A stretch of 57,457 bases of DNA from Deltaproteobacteria bacterium. GTDB taxonomy: Bacteria; Desulfobacterota; Syntrophobacteria; BM002. The DNA is taken from positions 1-57,457 of the forward strand of contig JAFDGZ010000010.1 in assembly GCA_019309045.1 (NCBI GenBank), in the 5' to 3' direction. Positions 44,678 to 53,800 of the stretch are shown here, piece by piece; positions within the stretch are counted from its first letter, which is position 1; each line of letters begins with the position of its first letter. The notes under the pieces were generated by a model. It had not been told where the DNA came from. It saw nothing but the letters and a program-made list of their open reading frames with translations, and ran no database searches. Both the position numbers and the translations under genes were made by a program.

Positions 44678-45145
44678 TCAAGGCAGTTCTCTGGCCAGCA
44701 GCACGCAGGCGACCTGGCCGGACGGCAGCAGGTACTTTCTGTAGAGCTGCATACTGTAGCCTGCCTTCTCATAAAATGGTACGGCATTCAATGTTGCCGT
44801 CAGGTGCAATGTCTTTACCCCTGCCTTTGCCGCTGCACTTTCCATAGCCTGCAAAATATGGCTGCCGATGTGGCGGCCGGTATATCCAGGATGCACGTAT
44901 AATTCTTCGATTCTGCTGTTTTCTGAATCCAGCTGGCCGAAGCCAACAACTGAACCGTGCTCTTCTGCAACAAAGAGCTCCTTCCTGCAGATGGCATTGT
45001 CATAGCGCTCTGGTTTGAGCAGTCTGGTCCAGGCCTGTATTTCTTCCTGGCTGTAATGGCTTTTGCACGTTTCTTCTATGGCAAGGATTTGCAGCCGCCA
45101 GATTGCCTTCCTGTTTTTCAATGTGGCCTTTCGTATAGTTATCAT
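44678..45145 (-). CDS. GNAT-family N-acetyltransferase
   Basis: A 155-residue acetyltransferase. It has the N-terminal MITIRKATLKNRKAIWRLQI, the strand VVGFGQLD, the acetyl-CoA-binding region IEELYVHPGYTGRHIGSHIL with a variant Q/RxxGxG loop, and the C-terminal LNAVPFYEKAGYSM. Acceptor unknown. It is followed on the minus strand, 110 bp away, by the VOC gene. Confidence 0.88.
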   Translation of the reverse strand: MITIRKATLKNRKAIWRLQILAIEETCKSHYSQEEIQAWTRLLKPERYDNAICRKELFVAEEHGSVVGFGQLDSENSRIEELYVHPGYTGRHIGSHILQAMESAAAKAGVKTLHLTATLNAVPFYEKAGYSMQLYRKYLLPSGQVACVLLARELP

Positions 45146-45186
45146 TCCAGTCAGCTATTCGGCCAGTTATCGGGTATCAGGGCACA

Positions 45187-45496
45187 GGGCATCCTTCGAC
45201 AGGCTCAGGAAGGGTAGGGGCACAGGGCACGGTATAGCTTACAGGGAGGAAAGTCCACGGTCAACAGCGCCTGGCGCCATCTTTGCCTGACGCCCTGCGC
45301 CCTGGATAGCGATAACGGAGCCTCAACATTGGGGCCATCTTTGGCAGCCGCAACCTTCAGGTTGCGGCTAGGGCTATTATTACAATATGCCATGCCGCAA
45401 TTGCTTTTAGAAATCGATGTCAACACGTGGCAGCACAGACTCCAGCCCAAGGCTACCAGCTTGTTGCCCTTGCCGGCAACTGATAACTGATAACGG
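45187..45496 (-). repeat. 24-bp shared block and a degenerate inverted MITE copy
   Basis: 45187-45210 is an exact inverted match of 39734-39757. Read on the minus strand, 45496-45300 follows the MITE interior in order: GGCAACA, GGTAGCC, GTGTTGACATC, AAGCAATTGCG, CATGGC and ATTGTAATA, with many changes and no recognisable terminal repeat. It contains the perfect 10-bp hairpin GCCGCAACCT-TC-AGGTTGCGGC (45347-45368). An octamer tract lies at 45477-45494. Confidence 0.6.
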
Positions 45497-45571
45497 TCCC
45501 GCCTGTCTGCTATGCCGGCCTTGAGACAACCGAAAAACATCAGACCATCATATGCTGCCGTTGGGTAAAGC

Positions 45572-45601
45572 TTGACACACAAATCTCTTTCGTCCTACAC
45601 T
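45572..45601 (+). promoter_or_regulatory. Promoter-like sequence before the SBBP remnant
   Basis: TTGACA (45572-45577), an 18-bp spacer and TACACT (45596-45601), followed at once by an 8-bp hairpin ACTCCCTT/AAGGGAGT (45599-45621). It points into the decayed gene at 45629; whether it is active is unknown. Confidence 0.45.
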
Positions 45602-45628
45602 CCCTTCCATCGAAAGGGAGTTCTTATC

Positions 45629-45899
45629 AATGGTTATGGTCACGGCATTGCTTTTGAGAGATGCGATTGCTTCCAGCGACTTTCCCACCCATAATGCCTT
45701 CCAGGAAGACCACGGAGGTATAGACGCCTTCGTCGCCGGGTCTAGCGCGGTCGAATATCTCCATGTGCCGCTGCACCTGCTGCCGCTTTATCAAGCCGGG
45801 CCGCCCTCGGCGCCGGGGCCGAGGATGAGCCCCTCATCAATATGTGCTGGAGGGAGGTGGATAGTCCATTTTCCCGATCAAATAGCGGCTACGGCTTGA
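45629..45899 (+). pseudogene. 3' remnant of a second SBBP-repeat gene
   Basis: The stretch resembles the last repeat and tail of the intact gene at 46256. It starts with GYGHGIA-like sequence in one frame, then shifts frame after a deletion to SSDFPTHNAFQEDHGG and DAFVAG, and ends with a HVPLHLLPL segment comparable to MPLDLLLL of the intact protein. The DNA beyond the former stop (GGATGAGCCCCTCATCA and the following GGAGGTGGATAG) also matches 48466 onward. Frameshift, deletion and loss of all earlier repeats mark it as a relic. Confidence 0.75.
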
Positions 45900-46134
45900 T
45901 GGCAGAATGAAAGTGCACCTGACAACCAGTATCGTCAACCAGGCGTGACATGGGATTGGAGGCACGGCAACGCGCTGGTAGCCGCAGGCTCTAGCCTGCG
46001 TTGCCCTGTGTGGCTGTCTATTTCAGCAAGCAATTGCACCATGGTGCCATTGTAGTACTGGCCGCTGGTTCAACCTTCAGGTTAGCCGCCAGCAATCGGC
46101 TGGTGAAAGGGATGCACTTTCATTTTGCCATCAA
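45896..46134. mobile_element. MITE-like element, complete copy
   Basis: The left terminal repeat (45896-45919, TTGATGGCAGAATGAAAG then TGCACC) and right repeat (46111-46134) are imperfect inverted partners. The interior has the GCAGGCT...AGCCTGC palindrome near 45980. Length 239 bp, as for the copy at 34136. It lies just downstream of the SBBP remnant, at the same relative place as the copy downstream of the intact SBBP gene. Confidence 0.75.
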
Positions 46135-46255
46135 CCGCTATGGACCAGACACAAGAGAAAGGTTCCTGAAACCTGCGTAAGGGCCGGGCTGCCCTGGTGG
46201 TGGCACAACTCTTCCAGGGCCAGGACAGCCAGAAAACTGTCGTTAGGAGGGAATC

Positions 46256-48436
46256 ATGGACGGCGGAGTTTGGTTAAAGGGGTTCAGGGTGTGGATTTTC
46301 AGGGGATTCTGGAGCGTGGCGGCCCTGGCAATGGTTTTGGGATTGGGCCAGGGTTCTTCACTGGCGGGCGCTGCCCGGGGGTCCTCTGATCAGGGAGTGG
46401 AAGTGCTGGCCGCCTATGGCCGCCTGCCTTTGCATTTCATTGCCAACCAGGGACAGGTGGACGGCCGGGTCTGGTTTTATGCCCGGCGTGGCAGCAGCAC
46501 CTTCTTTTTCACCCGGGAGGGGCTGGTGCTCAGCCTGGCAGAGGTGGCCCCAGAGCGGAATGAGCCGGCCGGCAAGCCAGACTCCCAACGGGCGGCGGTG
46601 CGTCTCACGCTGGTGGGCCTGGCCCCCGGCGTCCAGGTGCAGGCGGTGGAGCCCCTGCCGGGCCGGGTCAACTATTTCATCGGCAATGACCCCAAAAAGT
46701 GGCGCAGCAACATTCCCACTTACCGGGCGGTGGTGTACCGGGAGGCCTATCCGGGCATTGACCTGAAGTTCTACGGCAACGGCCGACAGTTGGAATACGA
46801 CGTCATTGTGCGTCCGGGGGCGGATCCGTCCCATGTGCAGTTTTGCTGCCAGGGGGTTGAGGGTCTGGAAGTCACTCCAGCGGGGGACCTGGTTCTGGCT
46901 CTGCCTGGTGGGGGCAAGCTGGTGCAGAAGAAGCCGATGGTCTACCAGGAACTGGGAGGCCAGCGGCAGGTGCGGGGCGGCCGCTTTGAGGTGCAGCCTG
47001 CCGGCGAGGGCTATGTGTACGGTTTCACCCTGGCAGCCTATGACCTCCACCGTCCTCTGGTCATTGATCCGGTGCTGGATTACTCCACCTACCTGGGGGG
47101 CGGCGATAAAGATTTTGGTCAAGCCATTGCGGTGGACGGCTCCGGCTGCGCCTATGTCATCGGCCAAACTTACTCCAGTGACTTTCCCACCTACAATGCC
47201 TACCAGGTGGACCAGGGGGATGTGGACGTCTTTGTCACCAAGCTGAGCGCCGGGGGCAACGCACTGGTCTATTCCACTTACCTTGGTGGCAGTTCAACGG
47301 ATGATGGTCGCGCCATTGCGGTGGACAGCTCCGGCTGCGCCTATGTCACTGGCAAGACCCACTCCAGCAACTTTCCTACCACCTTGTTTGCCTTCCAGAA
47401 AGACCAGGGAAGTGGTGATGCCTTCGTCACCAAGCTGAAAGCTGGGGGCAGCGCTCTGACTTATTCCACTTACCTTGGGGGCAGTTCAAACGATTTTGGT
47501 TACGGCATTGCGGTGGACAGCTCCGGCTGCGCCTATGTTACCGGGTACACTGACTCCACTGACTTTCCCACCCAAAATTCTTACCAGGGAACAATAAAGG
47601 GATCTTTCGATGCCTTTGTCACCAGGCTGACCGTCTGGGGGAGCGCTTTAGAATACTCCACCTACCTGGGAGGCGGCAATGATGATCGGGGTCGCGCCAT
47701 TGCGGTGGACGGCTCCGGCTACGCCTACGTAACCGGCTCCACTGACTCCACTGACTTTCCCACCAACAATGCCTACCAGGTGGACCAGGGAGGTCGGGAT
47801 GCCTTTGTCACCAAGCTGAGCACCGGGGGCAGTCCTCTGGTCTACTCCACCTACCTGGGGGGCAGTGATATTGATGAAGGTTGGGGCATTGCGGTGGACA
47901 GCTCCGGCAGCGCCTATGTCACCGGCTTCACTGACTCCAGCAATTTTCCCTCTCACAATGCCTACCAGGGTGACCAGGGAGGTCGGGATGCCTTTGTCAT
48001 CAAGCTGGCTGCCGGGGGCAGCACTCTGGCCTACTCCACCTACCTGGGGGGCGGCAATGATGATCTGGGTCGCGCCATTGCGGTAGACGGCTCCGGCAGC
48101 GCCTATGTTACCGGCTACACCTGGTCCAGCGACTTTCCCACTCACAATGCCTACCAGGGTGACCAGGGGGGTCTGGACGTCTTTGTCACCAGGCTGAGCA
48201 CCGGGGGCAACGCTCTGGTCTATTCCACCTATCTGGGAGGCAGTGGAGGTGATGGTGGTTGGGGCATTGCGGTGGACGGCTCCGGCAGCGCCTATGTCAC
48301 CGGCACGGCTGAATCCAGCGACTTTCCCATCCACCATGCCTACCAGGGAGAACTATTAGCGGGTTGGGACGCCTTTGTCACCAAGCTGAGGTCTGGATCC
48401 CCCCATATGCCGCTGGACCTGCTGTTGCTGGATTAG
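46256..48436 (+). CDS. Secreted SBBP-repeat beta-propeller protein
   Basis: A 726-residue exported protein. A signal peptide spans about residues 1-40 (VAALAMVLGLGQGSSLAGA). Residues 50-265 form the N-terminal domain usual in this family, with LPLHFIANQGQVDGRVWFYA and RSNIPTYRAVVYREAYPGID. From residue 276 there are seven tandem repeats of about 64 residues, each with YSTYLGG, then AIAVDxSGxAYVTG, SSDFPTxNAYQ, DQGG and DAFVTKL; seven suggests one closed seven-bladed propeller. The tail is MPLDLLLLD with no anchor. The ATG follows TAGGAGGGAATC. Function unknown; probably surface or extracellular. Confidence 0.9.
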   Translation: MDGGVWLKGFRVWIFRGFWSVAALAMVLGLGQGSSLAGAARGSSDQGVEVLAAYGRLPLHFIANQGQVDGRVWFYARRGSSTFFFTREGLVLSLAEVAPERNEPAGKPDSQRAAVRLTLVGLAPGVQVQAVEPLPGRVNYFIGNDPKKWRSNIPTYRAVVYREAYPGIDLKFYGNGRQLEYDVIVRPGADPSHVQFCCQGVEGLEVTPAGDLVLALPGGGKLVQKKPMVYQELGGQRQVRGGRFEVQPAGEGYVYGFTLAAYDLHRPLVIDPVLDYSTYLGGGDKDFGQAIAVDGSGCAYVIGQTYSSDFPTYNAYQVDQGDVDVFVTKLSAGGNALVYSTYLGGSSTDDGRAIAVDSSGCAYVTGKTHSSNFPTTLFAFQKDQGSGDAFVTKLKAGGSALTYSTYLGGSSNDFGYGIAVDSSGCAYVTGYTDSTDFPTQNSYQGTIKGSFDAFVTRLTVWGSALEYSTYLGGGNDDRGRAIAVDGSGYAYVTGSTDSTDFPTNNAYQVDQGGRDAFVTKLSTGGSPLVYSTYLGGSDIDEGWGIAVDSSGSAYVTGFTDSSNFPSHNAYQGDQGGRDAFVIKLAAGGSTLAYSTYLGGGNDDLGRAIAVDGSGSAYVTGYTWSSDFPTHNAYQGDQGGLDVFVTRLSTGGNALVYSTYLGGSGGDGGWGIAVDGSGSAYVTGTAESSDFPIHHAYQGELLAGWDAFVTKLRSGSPHMPLDLLLLD

Positions 48437-48817
48437 AGGGAGCTGCCCTCGGAACAGGGGCCGCGGATGAGCCCCTCATCAGTATCTGCCGGCAGGAGGT
48501 GGATAGCTCCATTTTTCCCGATCAAACAACGGCTACGGGTTGATGGCAGAACGAAAGTGCACCTGACAACCAGTATCGTCAACCAGGCGGGGAGAGGGAA
48601 TAGGAGGCACGGCAACGAGCTGATAGCCGCAGGCTTTAGCCTGCGTTGTCCTGTGTTGTTATCTATTTCGGCAAGCAATTACGCCAGGGCCATTGTAATA
48701 CTGGCTGATGGCTCATGCTTCTGGTCAGCCGTCAGCAATCGGCTGGTGAAAGGGGTGCACTTTCATTTTGCCATCAACTGATAACTGATAACTGATAACT
48801 GATAACCGATATCCCCC
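48437..48817. mobile_element. MITE-like element (48540-48777) and octamer tract
   Basis: After 100 bp that match the region behind the SBBP remnant, a complete 238-bp MITE copy runs from TTGATGGCAGAACGAAAG (48540) to the right repeat ending TTTTGCCATCAA (48777). Three to four tandem ACTGATAA octamers follow (48777-48808) up to the stop of the reductase gene. No gene is present. Confidence 0.75.
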
Positions 48818-50479
48818 TCATCTCTCATAAGGCCAGTTGGACAGGCCTCCCGTAAGACTTCTGACGCGCTTGCAGCCGTGCATGGCCAGGATGCGGTGGC
48901 CGAGATACGAGCGCAATCCCTGAGAACAGTAGAGAATAATTTCCTGTTCCGGGTCGAAATCCTCCAGATGTCGGCGCAGTTCGTCAATAGGAATGTGCAG
49001 AGCCCCGGGCAGGGTTCCTGTTTTCCTCACTTCCATTCTGGTCCTGACGTCCACCAGCACCATGGGCTCGCCTCTGTCTATTTTCGCCACGAGCTCTTCG
49101 GGTGTGACAGGATTCCAGTCGCCTTGCTGGTAATTCTGACCCACGGCGCCTGCCACAATTATGGGATCCCTGGCGGAAGAGTAGGGCGGTGCATAGGCCA
49201 GGTCCAGTTGCAGCAACTCCTCCTGGGTCATATTGTTGTAAAGGGCGGTGGCCATAACATCGATGCGTTTGTCCACTCCCTCCTCGCCGATGATCTGAGC
49301 TCCGAGCAGACGCCCGCTGGCACGATCAGCCACCGTTTTGATATAGAGAAATTTGGCGCCCGGGTAATACTCCGCATGATGCGCCGGTTCAATATAGATG
49401 GCCAGGGGAGAGAAACCCTCGGCCAGGGCTTCCCTTTCTGACAGGCCTGTCCTGGCCACTGTGAGATCGAAGACTTTGACGATGACCGTGCCGGTGAAGC
49501 CCCTGACCGCGATGCGGCGGCCGAGGGCATTGGCGCCTGCTGCCCGGCCCTGTTTGTTGGCTGCCGACCCCATGGGGATGAGAGCCGGTTTCCCGCTCAC
49601 CAGGTTGATGGTCTCGATGCAGTCGCCCGCAGCAAAAATATCCGGGTCGCTCGTCTGCATATATTCGTTGACCTTGATGCCGCCTGTAACGCCGAGCTCC
49701 AGGCCGGCCTGTCTGGCGAGATCCACATTGGGACGAATGCCGATGGCCACCAGAACCAGGTCAGCAGGAATCTGCCGGCCTGCAGTAGTTCGAACCAGGC
49801 CTCGGCCGTTGTGCTCCTCTATGGCTTGCAGGCCTTCAGATAGATAAAGGTTTATCTCCCTGGCAGCCACGTGCCGGCGTACTATTTCAGCCATTTCCCA
49901 GTCGAGAAAGGTGAGCATCTGGGGGGCCATCTCGACTACTGCAACCTCGAGACCCCTGAGAACAAGACTCTCCAGGACCTCCACACCAATGAGACCTGCT
50001 CCCACCACTACTGCCCTGCGAGGTTTTTTCTCTTTGAGGAAGCCAGAGATGCGGTCAGTGTCTTCAATGGTCTTGAAAGCCGAGACAAAAGGCAGATCTA
50101 TGCCCGGGAGCTGCGGCAGGATAGCGTGAGACCCTGGGGCCAGAATAAGGCGATCGTAGCTTTGCTCCTCCATTTCCCCATTGTTGAGGTTCTTGACAGC
50201 TATTTTCTTGTTGCGGCGATCGATGGCGGTTACCTCTTTGCGGGTATGGGCCTCCACCCGAAAACGGCGGCGGAAAAACTCAATGCTGCTGACGAGCAAG
50301 CGCCTGCGAGGTTTGATAACACCCCCCAGATAATATGGGAGGCCGCAGTTGGCATAAGAAATGTCAGGCCCCTTTTCGTACATGATGATCTCTACTTGTT
50401 CGCTGCAGCGTCTCGCCTTCGCTGCTGCCGAGGCTCCGGCAGCGACTCCGCCGACAATGACCAGTTTGTTAACTTCCAT
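48818..50479 (-). CDS. cdr: CoA-disulfide reductase with C-terminal rhodanese domain
   Basis: A 553-residue flavoenzyme of the single-cysteine disulfide reductase group. The FAD motif IVGGVAAGASAAAKAR is at the N-terminus, active-site C45 is in SYANCGLPYYLGG, the NAD(P)H motif is VVGAGLIGVEVLESL, and FAAGDCIE is near residue 290. Residues 455-553 are a rhodanese domain with C518 in LYCSQGLRS. Such fusions reduce CoA disulfide or persulfides and poly/per-sulfide compounds. ATG 50479 follows GGAGGG by 6 nt; a TTG two codons earlier is possible. It fits sulfur and redox metabolism of an anaerobe. Confidence 0.93.
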   Translation of the reverse strand: MEVNKLVIVGGVAAGASAAAKARRCSEQVEIIMYEKGPDISYANCGLPYYLGGVIKPRRRLLVSSIEFFRRRFRVEAHTRKEVTAIDRRNKKIAVKNLNNGEMEEQSYDRLILAPGSHAILPQLPGIDLPFVSAFKTIEDTDRISGFLKEKKPRRAVVVGAGLIGVEVLESLVLRGLEVAVVEMAPQMLTFLDWEMAEIVRRHVAAREINLYLSEGLQAIEEHNGRGLVRTTAGRQIPADLVLVAIGIRPNVDLARQAGLELGVTGGIKVNEYMQTSDPDIFAAGDCIETINLVSGKPALIPMGSAANKQGRAAGANALGRRIAVRGFTGTVIVKVFDLTVARTGLSEREALAEGFSPLAIYIEPAHHAEYYPGAKFLYIKTVADRASGRLLGAQIIGEEGVDKRIDVMATALYNNMTQEELLQLDLAYAPPYSSARDPIIVAGAVGQNYQQGDWNPVTPEELVAKIDRGEPMVLVDVRTRMEVRKTGTLPGALHIPIDELRRHLEDFDPEQEIILYCSQGLRSYLGHRILAMHGCKRVRSLTGGLSNWPYER

Positions 50480-50897
50480 AAACAACCCTCCAGGACAGTA
50501 GGAAAAAACCAGAATTCCACCCCTGTAGGGGCATGGTCATGGTTTAAATTTTAAACAAGCAGTAATATTACCCGATAACTAGGAAAAAGAAAAATAGTAC
50601 TGTTCCCCTGCCCGAAGAATTTTCACTATTTTTTGTTGCGCGCCGGGAGCCATTTTGGTAAAAAGAACCTGGTATCAGGCGCACCAGCAGAGGGCACCGG
50701 CGCACGATGTCCCTTGCCTGTGAGTTCAAGTCATTCTTATCCAATTGGGCGCGCTCTGCATTATTGCTCCCTGTTTTTTCTTGAACACGCTCTGTGAGCA
50801 GTGCGGCTGCACACCAGGAAGGGGTCTCTGCAGACACCGGCATCAGGGTTCTGCGGCGAGCAATTCTGTGAATCTCTGTTTTCTTCTGGGGGGCACC
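50480..50897. promoter_or_regulatory. Divergent control region with palindromes
   Basis: Between the reductase and the giant secreted protein lie CCCCT-GT-AGGGG (50520-50531) and the AT palindrome GTTTAAA-T-TTTAAAC (50542-50556), both close to the reductase start and possible operators. For the rightward gene TTGCGC (50636-50641), 17 bp and TAAAAA (50659-50664) are a weak promoter candidate. No coding sequence is supported here. Confidence 0.4.
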
Positions 50898-53800
50898 ATG
50901 AGAAACAAGGTTTTCTGTCTGGTCATCTGGGTATTGAGTCTCTGGGTCGCTGGTGCAGCAGCAGCTGCGGCCATGGATCTTTCCTCTTTTTCTCTACTTG
51001 CCGAAAACAGTGTCTGGCTGCGGCAGGGGGCCGCAATACACAGCGGCAATATCGGCTGCATGACAGCGAGTCCTGGCCCCTGGTTGGACTCCCAATCGGA
51101 GGTCACCATTGGACTGAGGGCGGCAACCGCAGATGGGGCGGCAATCTATGCTGACACGGTCAAGATAAAGCTCAATGGCTCGGTAGATGATATCTACACG
51201 AACGAGCTCATAAACAACGGCACCATAAGGGGCGAAATATTCAGCCCGCTTGCACTTCCCCTGGAAGTATCTTTGCCCGAGTTTCCCGCCTGCGCACCAG
51301 GACAGGAGGATGTCACCGTTGGCAGGGGCGAGACCATGCTGCTCGAGCCCGGCTCTTATGGAAGGATTCTGGTGAGGGCCAGGGGCAGACTCATTTTTGC
51401 AGGGGGCAGCTATCAGGTGGAAAACCTTGATCTGGGCTACCTGGGGACAGAGCTCCTGTTCAGAGAGGCCACAGAGCTGGTGATCAACAACCGTCTGCAG
51501 CCTGGCTACGGCGCCTATATCGGTCCTGAGGCAGGCTCGGGCGTCAGCGCCGGAGACATCCTCATCTATGTAAACGGTATAAACGGCAAGACCGGCAGGC
51601 TGCATGCCATTCCCAAGGCTGCCACCATAGGCTACCACAACACGGTGCAGGCAAACATCTACGCGCCGCATGGCACCATTTTAATCAGGCAGGGAAGTGT
51701 TGTCCGTGGCGCCTTCATAGCAAAGGATATCCAGGTGGGGTTGGGTGTGGAAGTGAGCCTGGAGAGCGGCTTTGGCGCTGTGGCGCCCACAGTGACGATG
51801 TCTGCAACACCAGAGGCCATTGTGGCGGGTGAATCTACAACGCTTTCCTGGGAGGCAACAGATGCTGAAACTGTAACTATTGATCAGGGAATCGGCAAGG
51901 TGACTGCCGAGGGCACCCTCGAGGTATCTCCCACGCAGACCACCAGCTATACCATCACGGCCACAGGTCCTGGGGGCACAGCCACAGCGAGCGTCACCGT
52001 GACTGTGACCTGGGCGGAGCCCACAGTGAGCATCTCTGCCGCGCCGGAAAGCATCCTCTACGGTGAGTCGGCAACCCTTTCCTGGTCATCCGAGCATGCC
52101 GGTGCCGCCAGCATCGACCAGGGAATCGGCGAGGTGGCTCCCGAAGGCTCGCTGCTGGTTTCGCCCGAGCGCAGCACCACCTACACCATCACCGTGAGCG
52201 GCCCCGGGGGTGCGGCCACAGCAAGTGTGACCATTGCAGTGAAAGCGAATGTGGAGCCCCTGCCCGAGGGCTCCTTCGGCAAAGACTACGAGGACCAGAT
52301 CCCGCCTGATGCCACGATTGGCTCCTACGAATCGAAACGCTTTTCCCTGGTCACCGGCCTGGTGGAGGATAGAGAGGGCGTCGCCATAGAGGGCGTTGCC
52401 ATCACCATGCTGGATCATGCTGAATATGGTACCGCGCTCACAGATGCAGAGGGAAGATTCAGCGTGCCTGTGGAAGGCGGCAGTGCAGTTGTTGTGGTCT
52501 ATCAAAAGGAAGGTCTCATCACCGCCCAGAGGAAGGTCCAGGTGGGCTGGAACGATATTGCCGTGGCGGACACTGTGACCATGATAGCCCCCGACCCGGA
52601 AGCCACGCTTGTTACCTTCGACGACAATCCGGAGACGGTGATTACCCACGAGAGCACGCAGGTGACAGACGAGTTCGGCACACGCTCCTGCACTCTGGTC
52701 TTCACTGGTGATACCCATGCCTATGAAGTGGACGGGCAGGGGAATGTCATCCGGGAGCTCTCGCAGATCACCATCCGGGCAACCGAGTATCCCACGCCGC
52801 AGTCCATGCCCGCTCTGCTGCCTCCCACCTCTGCCTTTACCTACTGCGTGGAGCTCACTGTGGACGGCGCAGAAAGGGTGCGCTTCGACAAGCCCGTTAT
52901 CAGCTGGGTGGATAACTTCCTGGGCTTTGGAGTGGGTGAGATTGTCCCTGTGGGGTACTATGATCGGCAGCGGGGCGTGTGGCTGCCTGCTGACAACGGT
53001 CGGGTGGTGCAGCTTCTGGACAGGGATGGAGATGGTGCGGTGGACGCCCTGGATGCAGACGGTGATGGTCAGGGCGATGATCTCGATGGCGACGGCAGCT
53101 TCCAGGATGAGGTTCAGGGTCTTGTAGATGGGACAAGGTATGTCCCCGGCGCCACTTTCTGGCGCCTGGAAGTAAGCCATTTCAGCCCCTGGGATGCCAA
53201 CTGGCCATTTGATTTTCCTCTGGGAGCTGGGCCGCCCAATCCTGCAGCCGGCCCCACAGTCTCCCAGCAGTGCACCCGCGACTGTCAATCACCCCAGATC
53301 GGTTCTTATGTGGAAGAGCGAAGCCGCATCCTGCACGAAGACCTTGCTATCCCCGGCACGCAGCTGGCCCTGCATTATTCCAGCAGCAGGGTTTCCGGAT
53401 ACGGCTACCGGATCACGGTGCCTGCAAGCGGCGCTGCGGTTCCTGCCATGCTCAAAAGGATTGAAGTGGAGGTGAAGATTGCCGGCAGGACCTTGCGGCA
53501 GCACCTGGATCCTCTGCCCGAGCAGGTGGCGGAAGTGACCTGGGACAGCCGGGATCATCTGGGCCGGCTGGTTACCAGGCCCACAGTTGCCAGAGTATCT
53601 GTGGGCTTTGTCTACGATGCAGTGTATTCCAGGGCCAGGGCTGTGGTCGACTCTTTCGGCCAGGCAGGCATCGGGGCGACGGCCATCCGGGGCAGGCAAG
53701 AGGTTATCGCCTGGAACCGCTCGGAGATCATCATTAACCGGGGAGCCCTGAAAGCAGACATCGCCGAGGGTTGGACCATCTCGGTACATCACCAGCTGAG

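Noticed and set aside
45630-45899. Intact 89-residue gene
   Set aside because: Homology to the SBBP gene crosses a frameshift and deletion, so this is better explained as a gene remnant.
52086-53288. 400-residue minus-strand frame inside the giant protein gene
   Set aside because: The plus frame is open for 6.5 kb with recognisable Ig-like, calcium-type and other domains; the antisense frame is a codon-usage shadow.
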